Shown here one piece after another: positions 1-9,970 of a stretch of 64,000 nucleotides of DNA. The stretch is from NCBI GenBank assembly GCA_040223615.1, contig JAVKFY010000061.1, forward strand, positions 150,180 through 214,179, written 5' to 3'. The first letter of the stretch is position 1. Each line of letters opens with the position of its first letter. The stretch comes from JAVKFY01 sp040223615 (GTDB lineage Bacteria; Pseudomonadota; Alphaproteobacteria; GCA-2731375). The position numbers were made by a program, and so were the translations under genes. The notes beneath the pieces were generated by a model, which was not told the DNA's origin, did not search any database, and saw nothing but the letters and a program-made list of their open reading frames with translations.

Positions 1-140
1 GACTCCGGCACCGTGCGCAGGCCGATGATCGGCATCGCCAGGGCGAAAGCGATGAACGCGGCGGCGAAGGCGTCCTTGATGACGTGCGGCCAGTCGATCG
101 CCTGCGAGGGGCCCGGGCCGGCGTCGGCGGCGACGGTCAA
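1..140 (-). CDS. livM: Branched-chain amino acid ABC transporter permease LivM, N-terminal part (cut by window edge)
   Basis: Only about 46 N-terminal codons are inside the window; the rest lies to the left of base 1. The fragment has a short hydrophilic leader followed by a hydrophobic stretch of the type that opens the first membrane helix of LivM permeases. The chosen start is TTG at 140-138, because GAGAAGG lies about 9 bases upstream and no ATG is available between it and the end of livH. It starts 4 bases after the livH stop, so the two permease genes are translated as a pair. The LivM name rests mainly on this position behind livH and is an inference. Confidence 0.7.
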   Translation of the reverse strand, partial: MTVAADAGPGPSQAIDWPHVIKDAFAAAFIAFALAMPIIGLRTVPE

Positions 141-144
141 GGGT

Positions 145-1059
<915 letters not shown>

Positions 1060-1133
1060 GTACTCACGCGGGCGTGACTGAATCTGCCGGCGAGCCTAGC
1101 TGACACCCCAATGTCATACTAGCGATCCGGCAC

Positions 1134-2525
1134 TCATAGCGGCGCCACCGGCGCGCTGGCGACGCCGGACCGCTCCAGTTCGGCCGCGACCCGCAGCGCC
1201 AGGTCCTCCCGCCACGCCGGCGCGATCACCTGCACCCCGAATGGCAACGGCCCCAGCCCATGCACCGGCGCCACCGCCACCGGCAGGCCAATGAACGAGA
1301 TCGGCTGGGTGTAGATGCCGATATGGGCGCGCACCGGCACCTCGTTGCCGTCCAGCATCATCGTCTTCTGGCCGATCCGGGGCGCCGGGATCGGCGTCGC
1401 CGGCGTCAGGATCACGTCGACGTCCTTGAACACCTCGCGCACCCGATCGCGGTACCACGACCGGAAGCGCTGCGCCTGGAACACCCAGTTCGCCGGCGCC
1501 AACGCGCCCGCCATCAACCGCTCGTTGACCGCGCCGTCATAGTCCAGCGGCCGCTCACGCAGGCGCTTGAGGTGCAGGTTGCCGGCCTCCGCCGTGGTGA
1601 TGACGTAGGCCGCCGCCCGCGCCCGCGCCGCCTCCGGGATCGTCACCCGGCGGTCGACGCCGAGCGCCTTGGCCGCCTTCGCCACCGCTTCGAGCGCCGC
1701 TGGCACGGCGTTCTGCTCGAAATAACCGTCGGCCACGGCGATGCGCAGGCCGTCGGCACCCTTGGCCAGCTCGCCCGAGATCGCCTCGGCCGGCTTCTGC
1801 GCGCAGACCGGATCGGCCGGGTCCGGCCCCTGCATCACGTCGTAGGCCAGCGCCAGGTCGACCGGCGAACGCGCGAACGGCCCGAGATGGTCCAGCGCCG
1901 CGACGAACAGGAACGAGCCGGCCCGGGTCAGCCGCCCGTAGGTCGGCTTCAGTCCGAACAATCCGCAAAACGCCGACGGCACCCGGATCGAGCCGTTGGT
2001 GTCGGACCCCAGCGCCAGCGGCACCAGCCCCGAGGCCACCGCCGCGCCCGAGCCGCCCGACGAGCCGCCGGTCATGTGGTCGGTGTCCCAGGGGTTGCGC
2101 GAGGGCTGGTAGTGCGAGTTCTCGCCGGTGAAGTCGTAGGCGTACTCGCCCATGTTGAGCGCGCCCAAAAGCACCCCGCCGGCCGCGTTCAGGCGGGCGA
2201 TCAGCGGCGCGTCGGCCGCTTTCGGCGCATCGTCGGCGTTGATCCTAGAGCCGGCCAGCGTACTGACGCCGGCGATGTCGACCAGGTTTTTGACCGCGAA
2301 GGGCACGCCGGCCAGCGGCCCGGGGTCGCGCCCCGCCGCCACCGCCTCGTCGACCGCCGCCGCCTCGCCGCGCGCCCGGTCCGTGGTGACCTCGGTGAAG
2401 GCGTTGACCTTGGCTCCGACCGTCTCCTGCCGCGCCAGAGCTTCGTCCAGCACCGCCGCGGCCTTGACCTCGCCGGCGCGCACCGCCCGGGCGATCTCGC
2501 CGGCGGTCTGCAACAACACGGTCAT
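1134..2525 (-). CDS. atzE: AtzE-family amidase (1-carboxybiuret hydrolase-like)
   Basis: This 463-residue amidase-signature enzyme is cytoplasmic. The Ser-cisSer-Lys triad is visible: Lys in GVPFAVKNLVDIAG near residue 80, and the serines in TGGSSGGSGAAVASG near 150-165, followed by the GSDTNGSIRVPS segment. The sequence resembles AtzE, which removes the terminal carboxamide group from 1-carboxybiuret in cyanuric acid breakdown, more than it resembles GatA. The preceding gene encodes an AtzG-like DUF4089 protein, the known partner of AtzE, with only 4 bases between them. No cyanuric acid hydrolase or atzH gene is visible here, so the true substrate may be another small amide. Confidence 0.85.
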   Translation of the reverse strand: MTVLLQTAGEIARAVRAGEVKAAAVLDEALARQETVGAKVNAFTEVTTDRARGEAAAVDEAVAAGRDPGPLAGVPFAVKNLVDIAGVSTLAGSRINADDAPKAADAPLIARLNAAGGVLLGALNMGEYAYDFTGENSHYQPSRNPWDTDHMTGGSSGGSGAAVASGLVPLALGSDTNGSIRVPSAFCGLFGLKPTYGRLTRAGSFLFVAALDHLGPFARSPVDLALAYDVMQGPDPADPVCAQKPAEAISGELAKGADGLRIAVADGYFEQNAVPAALEAVAKAAKALGVDRRVTIPEAARARAAAYVITTAEAGNLHLKRLRERPLDYDGAVNERLMAGALAPANWVFQAQRFRSWYRDRVREVFKDVDVILTPATPIPAPRIGQKTMMLDGNEVPVRAHIGIYTQPISFIGLPVAVAPVHGLGPLPFGVQVIAPAWREDLALRVAAELERSGVASAPVAPL

Positions 2526-2529
2526 CGGC

Positions 2530-2718
2530 TCAGGCTCGGAAGACCGGCGCCGCCTCGACCGTGTCGTCGAGCGGCTGGGCCATCACCACCTGCGCCAGCC
2601 GGTGCGTCGCGCGCATCTGCTCGACCACGCCGGCCTTCAGTTGTTCCGGTATCGGCAGCTCTACCGCTGCCGCCGCCGCCTCAACATAGGCCTCGGCATC
2701 GAAAGGCTTGTCCGCCAT
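2530..2718 (-). CDS. atzG: AtzG-like small subunit (DUF4089)
   Basis: This 62-residue protein matches the DUF4089 pattern: a short acidic helical region with a central GVVEQ(M)R segment, and a C-terminal L(D)DTVEAAPVFR tail. In characterised AtzEG the small subunit packs against AtzE and is needed for its stability. The C-terminal tail is the typical family ending. It starts the operon atzG-atzE-livH-livM and ends 4 bases before the amidase ATG, which fits translational coupling. The family is well conserved but short, so the name depends partly on its neighbour. Confidence 0.75.
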   Translation of the reverse strand: MADKPFDAEAYVEAAAAAVELPIPEQLKAGVVEQMRATHRLAQVVMAQPLDDTVEAAPVFRA

Positions 2719-2868
2719 GCCCTCATTCTCCCCTGGACCTCCCCGGCGACTTCTTGTTGCCGCCTAGTGCGACTCGTTCCGGCGCCGCTGTCAATTGCGC
2801 CGCCGCCGCCAAGGCGTCATACAGGACGGCGATCATCGCGTCTTTCCCGCCGCCGACCGGAGCCGACC

Positions 2869-3642
2869 ATGGCCAGCCCCGAACCCGACTTCCGCCCCCG
2901 CGTCTACACCCTGCAGGGCGGACGCAACTTCCGCGAACTCGGCGGCTACCGCGCCGCCGACGGCCGTCGCGTGCGCTACGGCCGGCTGTTCCGCTCCGCC
3001 CACCTCGGCGAACTCACCGACGCCGACCACGACCAGCTGGACGCGATCGGCCTGCGCTGGATCATCGACCTGCGCGGCACGGTGGAATCGGAGATGACCC
3101 CGGCGCGGTTGCGCGACGGCTATGCCGCCGCCCGCATGCCGCTGCCGATCGAGCCCAAGGCCGGCGCCGCTTTGCGCGAGATGCTGGCCGCCGGCAACGC
3201 CACCGCCGAGCACGCCAAGGAACTGATGCACGGCTCCTACCGCGCCTACGCCGCCGACTACGCCGACACCTACCAGCGCTTCATGCACCACGTGCTGGAG
3301 GCCGACCACCACCCGATCCTGTTCCACTGCACCGCCGGCAAGGACCGCACCGGCTTCGGCGCCGCCATCGTCCTGCGCGCGCTCGGCGTGCCGTGGGAGA
3401 CGGTGGTCGCCGACTACCTGCTGACCAACGAGTTCATCGACCTCACCCGCTCGGTCCTGGCGCAGCAATACGACCCGGAAATCGTCATGCCGATGATCGA
3501 GGTGCGCCTGGAATACCTGGAGACCGCGTTCAGCACTGTCGACGAGGTCTACGGCGATTTCGAGACCTACCTGCGCGACGCCCTCGACATCGACGACGCG
3601 AGGCGTGCGCGCCTGGCCGAGGTGCTGCTGGAAGACACCTAA
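2869..3642 (+). CDS. Tyrosine/dual-specificity protein phosphatase family protein
   Basis: The protein has 257 residues and carries the active-site signature HCTAGKDRTG, with the nucleophilic Cys at about 154 and the phosphate-binding Arg at 160. The N-terminal NFRELGGY motif is typical of the bacterial Y_phosphatase3 (PF13350) group. Members hydrolyse phosphotyrosine or phosphoinositides; the natural substrate here is unknown. The start at 2869 is chosen because the family begins close to the NFRELGG region. The same frame runs further upstream only as a shadow of the amidase. It is divergent from the atzG operon and followed by a palindromic element. Confidence 0.85.
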   Translation: MASPEPDFRPRVYTLQGGRNFRELGGYRAADGRRVRYGRLFRSAHLGELTDADHDQLDAIGLRWIIDLRGTVESEMTPARLRDGYAAARMPLPIEPKAGAALREMLAAGNATAEHAKELMHGSYRAYAADYADTYQRFMHHVLEADHHPILFHCTAGKDRTGFGAAIVLRALGVPWETVVADYLLTNEFIDLTRSVLAQQYDPEIVMPMIEVRLEYLETAFSTVDEVYGDFETYLRDALDIDDARRARLAEVLLEDT

Positions 3643-3643
3643 C

Positions 3644-3736
3644 CCGTCATCCCGGGCTTGACCCGGGATCAACGGCCGGCAACACGCGGGTTGTAGCCCG
3701 TTGATCCCGGCTCTTCGCTCCGTTACGGCCGGGATG
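3644..3736. repeat. Compound REP-like palindrome between convergent genes
   Basis: The outer arms are GTCATCCCGG (3644-3653) and its exact complement at 3727-3736. Nested inside are a hairpin with 8-bp arms at 3647-3654 and 3660-3667 around the loop CTTGA, and a pair CCGGGATCAACGG (3661-3673) with its complement at 3696-3708. The hairpin belongs to the same family as those near 36.5 kb and 57.0 kb, which share the CTTG core in the loop and a GTCAT flank. It may also end transcription of the converging phosphatase and dioxygenase genes. Confidence 0.75.
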
Positions 3737-3773
3737 ACGCGTGTTCTTCAGCGACGGTGGGCCACGCTAGCCG

Positions 3774-4571
3774 TCACTCCGCCGCCTGCCGAGCGGCGGC
3801 GAGTTCGCTCAGGCAGTCGTCGGGCAGCGCCTCGATCGGCGTGAAGTCGCGGTGCGCGATCCATGCCGCGCGCTTGAACCGGCGGATGTGGTTGGAGACC
3901 TCGCACAGGCTCAGGTAGCAGATGGTGCGATGCCAGGGGCTGATATTCGCCGGGCTGGCGTGCACCAGGTTGGCGTGGAACATCAGCACCGAGCCGGCCG
4001 GCCCCAGCGGCGCCACGATGCCGCCCTCCTCGGCCAGCCGCGTGATCGTTTCGCGGTCCAGCGTCCACAGCGGATAGCTCGTGCTCTCCAGATCGTGCCC
4101 GGCCTCGAACACGCCCGCCCTGTGGCTGCCGGGGATGAACATCAGCGGGCCGTTCGCCACCGTCACGTCGTCGACGAACACGGCGATGTTCATCGCCCGC
4201 GGCTCCAGCATCTCGTCGTCACGGTGCCAGGTGCCGAAGTCTTGGTGCCACTGCCACACGTCACCGTCGAACGCCGCCTTGGCGTTGACCTTGTACTGGT
4301 GCATGTAGACGTCGCCGTCGAGCAGTTGCCTGACCGGCTCGACCAGTCGCGGATGCCGCCCCAGCCGCGCGAACGCCTCGTTGTAGGTGTGCGCCGCGAA
4401 GGCCGTGCGCGCCACGCCGGAGGTCTCGCGCCAGACCTCCTCGCGATCCAGCGCGAACACATCCCGCGCCGCGCCGCGCAACACCTGCGCCTCGTCGGCG
4501 GAAAAGCACTCGGGGAGAAACAGATACCCCTCGCGCTCGAACTGCCCGATCTGATCCTGGCTGAGCTTCAT
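3774..4571 (-). CDS. Phytanoyl-CoA dioxygenase family (EctD-like) Fe(II)/2-oxoglutarate oxygenase
   Basis: This 265-residue non-haem iron dioxygenase shows the facial triad: His109 and Asp111 in WHQDFGTWH, and a distal His204 in VHASPAN. A probable 2-oxoglutarate-binding Arg215 and the GPLMFIPGSH motif are also present. The WHxDFxTWH arrangement is shared with ectoine hydroxylase EctD, but no ectABC genes are nearby, so hydroxylation of another small metabolite is equally possible. The start at 4571 has GGAGG about 9 bases upstream; the frame continues upstream without a supported start. Confidence 0.82.
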   Translation of the reverse strand: MKLSQDQIGQFEREGYLFLPECFSADEAQVLRGAARDVFALDREEVWRETSGVARTAFAAHTYNEAFARLGRHPRLVEPVRQLLDGDVYMHQYKVNAKAAFDGDVWQWHQDFGTWHRDDEMLEPRAMNIAVFVDDVTVANGPLMFIPGSHRAGVFEAGHDLESTSYPLWTLDRETITRLAEEGGIVAPLGPAGSVLMFHANLVHASPANISPWHRTICYLSLCEVSNHIRRFKRAAWIAHRDFTPIEALPDDCLSELAAARQAAE

Positions 4572-4711
4572 GACGGCACGCCTCCTCGCTGGGACGGCAT
4601 GATACCCCGTCACGTCGGCAACCGTCGAGGCAGCCATCCGCGCGCTTCACGAGAGGCCGATCAATGCCTACGCTTCGCAAACCGCGCTTCCATCTGCATC
4701 GAGGATTGCCC

Positions 4712-5125
4712 ATGACCGCCGTAAGCGTCGAACTGCGCAGTGTCGAGGGCACCGAGGCGGCAATGGGCTGGGCGGGTGGCCATACGATCGTCGTCGATCG
4801 GCCGGACGGCAAGGCCGGCGGCATGGGCTTGGGCTTCAATGGCGCCCAGTTGCTTGCGTTGGCAATCGGCGGCTGCTTCTGCAATGACCTTCGCTATGCC
4901 GCCGAGGAGCTCGCGCTCAAACTGGGGAACATTGCGGTGACCGTCACGGTCGACATGGAGGGCGACCCATTGGTGACGACGTCCGCCACGATGAAGGTCT
5001 CATGCGAGACCCTGGATGGGTCGGATCCCGGAGAGATCATCGACCGCGCCAAGCGGACCTGCATGGTGACGAACTCGCTCCGACGCGGCATCGAGGTGTC
5101 GGTGGAGACGTCGCATATTGAATGA
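4712..5125 (+). CDS. OsmC-like thiol peroxidase family protein
   Basis: This 137-residue protein of the OsmC/Ohr fold has the two conserved redox cysteines in context: Cys55 in IGGCFCNDL and Cys in RTCMVTNSLRRG near 115. Members reduce organic hydroperoxides or bind small thiols. The subgroup here is the short YhfA/OsmC type rather than Ohr. The ATG at 4712 is preferred because GAGG lies 8 bases upstream; an in-frame ATG at 4664 would add 16 residues without a clear ribosome site. Its link to the following oxygenase genes is uncertain. Confidence 0.82.
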   Translation: MTAVSVELRSVEGTEAAMGWAGGHTIVVDRPDGKAGGMGLGFNGAQLLALAIGGCFCNDLRYAAEELALKLGNIAVTVTVDMEGDPLVTTSATMKVSCETLDGSDPGEIIDRAKRTCMVTNSLRRGIEVSVETSHIE

Positions 5126-5201
5126 GGCGAGAGCCTTCAATCGCCGGCCATGCCGGGCATAGGCGTTTGACCGCCTCTCGCCAGCGCGGCACTCTCAGCG
5201 C

Positions 5202-6497
5202 ATGCTGAGCACCGAACAGAACCGCCTCGTCACCGAGACCAAACCGGGCACGCCGGCGGGCGAATTGCTGCGCCGCTACTGGCAGCCGGCGGCGCTGGTC
5301 GAGGAACTGCAGGGCGAGCGTCCGGTTATGCCGGTGCGTCTGCTGGGCGAGGAACTGGTGCTGTTTCGGGACGACGCCGGCGTCTATGGCCTGATCGGGC
5401 GGCACTGCGCGCATCGCGGCGCCGACCTGTGCTACGGCCGGCTGGAGGACGGCGGCCTGCGCTGCCCGTTCCACGGCTGGCTGTTCGATGTCGCCGGCAG
5501 GTGCCTGGAACAGCCGGCCGAACCGGTCACCTCGAATTTCCACCGCAAGGTGCGCCACCCCGGCTATCCGGTGCGCGAGGCGAGCGGCATCCTGTTCGCC
5601 TATCTCGGGCCAGGCGAGCCGCCGCCGCTGCCCACCTTCGACTGCTTCCGGGCGCCAGGCAGCCACACCTTCGCCTTCAAGGGCCACATCGACGCCAACT
5701 GGCTGCAATCGCTGGAGGTCGGCATCGACCCGGCGCACGCCGCCTACCTGCACCGTTATTTCGAGGACGCCGAGGCCGACGAGGCCTACGGCCTGCAATT
5801 CCGCGACCGCGTGGACAACACTGAAATACCTCTCACGCAACTCATGCGCCAGTTCCCGAACCCTCAGATCGAGGTCGAGACCACCGGCTACGGCCTGCGC
5901 ATCTTCGCGCTGCGCGATCTGGACGACACGCGGCGCCACGTGCGCGTCACCAACCTGGCCTTTCCGCAGGCCATCGTCATCCCGCTCAGCACCGACATGA
6001 CGCTGACCCAGTGGCACGTGCCGATCGACGACCGGCAGAGCTGGTGGTACGCGATCTTCACGGCGTTCTCGGCGCCGGTGGACCAGGCGCAGATGCGCGC
6101 CGACCGGGTCAAGCTGATCGAGACGCCGGGCTATCGCCCGCGCCGCAACCGGACCAACCATTGGGGTTACGACGCCGCCGAGCAGCGCGCGCGGACCTAT
6201 ACCGGTATGGGCGAGGACATCAACGTGCACGACGCCTGGGCCGTGGAGTCGCCCGGCCCCATCGCCGACCGCACCCGCGAGCACCTCGGCACCACCGACA
6301 GGGCGATCATCGCCAACCGCAAGCTGCTGTTTGCCGCGCTCGACGCGGTTGGCAAGGGCGAACCGCCGATGGCGCTGGCCGATCCGGCGAACCCGCTGGC
6401 CATCGACACGGTCGTCCCGCTGGACGGTTGGGACGCGGCCTGGCGCGCGGCCGAGGCGAGGCGCCGCGCCGCCTCGCCCTGGGCCAGCCGCCAATGA
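5202..6497 (+). CDS. Rieske [2Fe-2S] aromatic ring-hydroxylating oxygenase, alpha subunit
   Basis: The 431-residue protein has an N-terminal Rieske domain with Cys69-X-His71 and Cys88-X2-His91 as cluster ligands. It continues into a catalytic domain whose mononuclear iron site is seen as D176PAHAAYLH, giving His179 and His184. Overall it looks like the phthalate-4,5-dioxygenase type, which needs a separate reductase; none is visible in this window. Its TGA overlaps the ATG of the next gene, so it is made together with a glutamine-synthetase-like ligase. The substrate is not deducible; demethylation or hydroxylation of an aromatic or N-methylated compound is typical of the family. Confidence 0.88.
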   Translation: MLSTEQNRLVTETKPGTPAGELLRRYWQPAALVEELQGERPVMPVRLLGEELVLFRDDAGVYGLIGRHCAHRGADLCYGRLEDGGLRCPFHGWLFDVAGRCLEQPAEPVTSNFHRKVRHPGYPVREASGILFAYLGPGEPPPLPTFDCFRAPGSHTFAFKGHIDANWLQSLEVGIDPAHAAYLHRYFEDAEADEAYGLQFRDRVDNTEIPLTQLMRQFPNPQIEVETTGYGLRIFALRDLDDTRRHVRVTNLAFPQAIVIPLSTDMTLTQWHVPIDDRQSWWYAIFTAFSAPVDQAQMRADRVKLIETPGYRPRRNRTNHWGYDAAEQRARTYTGMGEDINVHDAWAVESPGPIADRTREHLGTTDRAIIANRKLLFAALDAVGKGEPPMALADPANPLAIDTVVPLDGWDAAWRAAEARRRAASPWASRQ

Positions 6498-7948
6498 CGA
6501 CCGGCTCGACCGGCCGCCACGCCTTCGTCGAACGCGCCGGACTGGCCACGGCGGAACGCGACCACAGCTGCCGCGAACTGCTGAAACGCGTGGCGGCCGA
6601 CGGCATCGAGGCGGTGCGCCTGTCCTTCGTCGACCAGCACGGCATTCTTCGCGGCAAGACCCTCGTCATCTCCGAACTGGCGGGTGCGTTGTCGAACGGC
6701 TGCTCGATGACCTCGACGCTGCTGACCAAGGACACCTCGCACCGCACCGTGTTCGCCGCCTTCACCGCCGACGGCGGCGTCGGTATCGAGGAAATGGCCG
6801 GCGCGGCCGACTTCCTGATGGTGCCCGACCCGGCGAGTTTCCGCGTGCTGCCCTGGGCCGAGGCGACCGGCTGGCTGCTGTGCGACATCTACTTCCCGAG
6901 CGGCGCAGCCGTCCCGTTCTCGACCCGCGCGATCCTGGCCAAGTCGCTCGACGAGCTGAGAACCCGCGGCTACGAGCTGGTCTGCGGCCTGGAAGTCGAG
7001 TTCCACCTGTTCGAGATCGACGACGCCAAGCTCGATCCCGGCGACGCGACCATGCCCGGCGCCGCACCGGAGGTCTCGCTGCTGACCCAGGGCTATCGCT
7101 ACCTCACGGAAGCGCGCGGCGACGAGATCGAACCGCTGATGACCCTGCTGCGCCGCTCGCTGCAGGCGCTTGACCTGCCGATCCGCTCCCTGGAAGTCGA
7201 GTTCGGGCCGTCGCAGGCCGAGATCACCTTCGCGCCGTCGACGGGCATGGCACCGGCCGACCAGATGGTGCTGTTCCGCTCCGCCGTGGGCCAGATCTGC
7301 CGGCGCCAGGGCATCCTCGCCAGCTTCATGTGCCGCCCGGCGCTGCCCAACGTGCTGTCCAGCGGCTGGCACCTGCACCAGTCGCTGACCAAGGACGGCG
7401 CCAACGCTTTCATGCCGGCCGATACAGGCGAACCGCTGTCACCGCTTGGCATGGGCTATCTCGCCGGGCTGCTCGAACACGCCGGCGCCGCGTCGGTGTT
7501 CACCACGCCGACGATCAACGGCTACAAGCGCTACCGCCCCTATTCGCTGGCGCCGGACCGGGTGAACTGGGGCATCGACAACAAGGGCGCGATGCTGCGC
7601 GTGAACGGCGCGCCGGGCGACCACGGCAGCCGGATCGAGAACCGCATCGGCGAGCCCGCCGCCAACCCCTACCTCTACATGGCCAGCCAGGTCGCCGCCG
7701 GGCTGGACGGTGTCGACCGTGGCCTGACGCCGCCGCCGCCGGCCGGCGCGCCGTACGAACAGCCGGCGGCGAAACTGCCGGCCAGCCTGATCGAAGCGGT
7801 GGACGCGCTCGCCGCCTCCGAGCTCTACCGCGAGGCCTTCGGCGACCGGTTCGTCGACTATCTCGTGCATATCAAGAAAGCCGAGATCGCCCGCTTCCTC
7901 TCCGACGTCACCGACTGGGAGCAGCGCGAGTATCTGACGCTGTTCTAG
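6494..7948 (+). CDS. Glutamine synthetase family ligase (gamma-glutamyl-amine ligase-like)
   Basis: This 484-residue protein has the glutamine synthetase catalytic fold. The metal-binding Glu region is EVEFHLFE near 180, GWHLHQSL near 295 carries the ammonia-channel and metal His, and IENRIGEPAANPY lies near 380. The N-terminal beta-grasp part is present. It lacks the features of canonical GlnA and fits the PuuA/aniline-ligase subgroup, which joins glutamate to an amine using ATP. It overlaps the Rieske gene by 4 bases (ATGA). Aniline degraders pair a GS-like ligase with a Rieske dioxygenase, so an amine-activation role is plausible, but this is inference. Confidence 0.85.
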   Translation: MTTGSTGRHAFVERAGLATAERDHSCRELLKRVAADGIEAVRLSFVDQHGILRGKTLVISELAGALSNGCSMTSTLLTKDTSHRTVFAAFTADGGVGIEEMAGAADFLMVPDPASFRVLPWAEATGWLLCDIYFPSGAAVPFSTRAILAKSLDELRTRGYELVCGLEVEFHLFEIDDAKLDPGDATMPGAAPEVSLLTQGYRYLTEARGDEIEPLMTLLRRSLQALDLPIRSLEVEFGPSQAEITFAPSTGMAPADQMVLFRSAVGQICRRQGILASFMCRPALPNVLSSGWHLHQSLTKDGANAFMPADTGEPLSPLGMGYLAGLLEHAGAASVFTTPTINGYKRYRPYSLAPDRVNWGIDNKGAMLRVNGAPGDHGSRIENRIGEPAANPYLYMASQVAAGLDGVDRGLTPPPPAGAPYEQPAAKLPASLIEAVDALAASELYREAFGDRFVDYLVHIKKAEIARFLSDVTDWEQREYLTLF

Positions 7949-8049
7949 GCTCGCCGCCATTCGAGGCGGCTGCCCAACGTGAGCACAATCCTGCGAAGAT
8001 GCGGTGCAGGCGAAATCGGCCTAGTCTTTCGCAAAAGGGGAGACACGCC

Positions 8050-9777
8050 ATGCACGACATCGTCATTCGCGGCGGAAAGATCGTCGACGGCTCGGGCGCG
8101 GACGCGTTTGCCGGCGACGTCGCCCTGCAAGGCGACCGCATCGTCCAGGTCGGCGGCAAGGCCGGCCCGGGCAAGCGCGAGATCGACGCCGACGGCGCGC
8201 TGGTCACGCCGGGCTTCGTCGACATCCACACCCATTATGACGGCCAAGTCACCTGGGACCCCTACCTCACGCCGTCGAGCTGGCACGGCGTGACCTCCCT
8301 GGTGATGGGCAATTGCGGCGTCGGCTTCGCGCCGGCGCGCCCGGACCGCCACGACTGGCTGATCGGCCGGATGGAGGGCGTGGAGGACATCCCCGGCTCG
8401 GCCCTGGCCGAGGGCATCGACTGGACCTGGGAGAGCTTCCCGGACTACCTCGACGCGCTCGACGTCAAGCCGCTGGCGCTCGACGTCGGCACCCAGGTGC
8501 CGCACGGCGCGGTGCGCGCCTACGTGATGGGCGAGCGCGGCGCGCGCAACCAGCCGGCGACGCCGGACGACATCGCCGCGATGGCCGACATCGTGGAGCA
8601 GGGCCTGCGCGCCGGCGCGCTCGGCTTCTCCTCGTCGCGCACCATGCTGCACCGCGCGGTCGACGGCGAGCCGGTGCCCGGCACCTTCGCCGGCCACGAC
8701 GAGCTGATGGGCATCGGCCGGGCCTGCGGCCGCGCCGGCCACGGCGTGTTCGAGATCAGCTCCGACCTCGGCATCATGGGCACCGAGTCGCGCTTCAAGG
8801 ACGACGTGATCTGGATGCGCGACCTGTCCCGCGAGACCGGCCTGCCGGTCAGCTTCATCCTCACGCAGGACCAGCGCTGGCCGGACGAGTGGCGCAACGT
8901 CGCCGGCTGGGCCAGCGAGGCGGTCGCCGACGGCGCCCGGCTGATGCTGCAGACCGGCTCCAAGCCGCCCGGCCTGCTGATGGGCCTCGGCTCGACCATG
9001 CACCCGTTCCAGGGCCACCCGACCTACATGGAGATCGCCGACCTGCCGCTGACCGAACGCGCCCGGCGGCTGTCCGATCCGGCGGTGAAGGCCCGGCTGC
9101 TGGCCGAGGAATCGACCTTGAAGAGCGCCTTCAACAGGCACGTGTTCAACCACTTCGCCGGCATGTTCCCGCTGGGCGACCCGCCGGACTACGAGCCCGG
9201 CCCGGACCAGTCGGTGGCGGCGCTGGCGGACAAGGCGGGGCGCGACCCGCGCGCCTTCCTGCTCGACACCATGCTGGGCCGCGACGGCACCGAACTGGTC
9301 TACTACCCGCTGCAGAACTACGCCTACGGCGACTTCTCCGCCGTCTACGAGATGCTGAACCACCCGCTGTCGCTGCTCAGCCTGTCCGACGGCGGCGCGC
9401 ATTGCGGCCTGATCTGCGATGCCAGCGCGCCGACCTTCGTGCTGACCCACTGGGTCCGCGACCGCCAGCGCGGCCCGCGTCTGCGCCTGGAGACCGCCGT
9501 GCGGAAACAGACCTCGGCGACCGCCAGCGCCTACGGCCTGAACGACCGTGGCCTGCTGAAGCCCGGCTACCGCGCCGACGTCAACGTGATCGACTTCGAC
9601 GGCCTGCGCCTGCACGCGCCCGAACGCGTCGCCGACCTGCCGGCCGGCGGCCAGCGCCTGGTGCAGCGCGGCGACGGCTACCTGGCGACCATCGTCGCGG
9701 GCACCCAGACCTACGCCAACGGCGAGGCGACGGGCGCGTTGCCAGGCAAGCTGGTCCGCGGGCCGCAGGCGGTGTAG
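8050..9777 (+). CDS. N-acyl-D-amino-acid deacylase family amidohydrolase
   Basis: This 575-residue metal-dependent amidohydrolase carries the N-terminal VDIHTHYDGQ motif, giving a His-X-His metal site near residues 62-64. It has the GVTSLVMGNCGVGFAP segment typical of D-aminoacylases, and a C-terminal region with LSDGGAHCG followed by LLKPGYRADVNVID. Family members remove acyl groups from D-amino acids or open related ring amides. The ATG at 8050 has GGGGAG 7 bases upstream. It follows the Rieske/ligase pair by about 100 bases on the same strand, so it may complete that pathway by cleaving an amide. Confidence 0.87.
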   Translation: MHDIVIRGGKIVDGSGADAFAGDVALQGDRIVQVGGKAGPGKREIDADGALVTPGFVDIHTHYDGQVTWDPYLTPSSWHGVTSLVMGNCGVGFAPARPDRHDWLIGRMEGVEDIPGSALAEGIDWTWESFPDYLDALDVKPLALDVGTQVPHGAVRAYVMGERGARNQPATPDDIAAMADIVEQGLRAGALGFSSSRTMLHRAVDGEPVPGTFAGHDELMGIGRACGRAGHGVFEISSDLGIMGTESRFKDDVIWMRDLSRETGLPVSFILTQDQRWPDEWRNVAGWASEAVADGARLMLQTGSKPPGLLMGLGSTMHPFQGHPTYMEIADLPLTERARRLSDPAVKARLLAEESTLKSAFNRHVFNHFAGMFPLGDPPDYEPGPDQSVAALADKAGRDPRAFLLDTMLGRDGTELVYYPLQNYAYGDFSAVYEMLNHPLSLLSLSDGGAHCGLICDASAPTFVLTHWVRDRQRGPRLRLETAVRKQTSATASAYGLNDRGLLKPGYRADVNVIDFDGLRLHAPERVADLPAGGQRLVQRGDGYLATIVAGTQTYANGEATGALPGKLVRGPQAV

Positions 9778-9809
9778 CTGGCCGACGTGGGTTTTGACCC
9801 CACGGCCGT

Positions 9810-9865
9810 CACCCACCTCACCTGTCCTCTCCGCCCCTGGGCAGAGAGGACAGGTGAGGTGGGTG
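9810..9865. repeat. Long near-perfect palindrome, possible terminator
   Basis: Two 26-base arms (9810-9835 and 9840-9865) pair with a single mismatch around a 4-base loop. It begins 32 bases after the amidohydrolase stop. No T-run follows either arm, so it is not a textbook intrinsic terminator. It resembles in size and C-rich character the palindrome at 39521-39597. Confidence 0.8.
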
Positions 9866-9970
9866 CTGAACCAGGGGCGCGCGCGGTATAGCGGAATCGA
9901 CGGCGCCGTCGCCGACAATGGCCTCCCAGATGATTGACCACGGTCTTGATCCCCGGCACATCATGTCCCG

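Noticed and set aside
1260..2868. Plus-strand frames that would extend the phosphatase far upstream
   Set aside because: They are antisense to the amidase; the phosphatase motif starts only after 2869.
7945..9918. Long minus-strand open frame over the amidohydrolase
   Set aside because: Low-complexity Arg/Ala/Gly composition and complete overlap with a clear enzyme gene.
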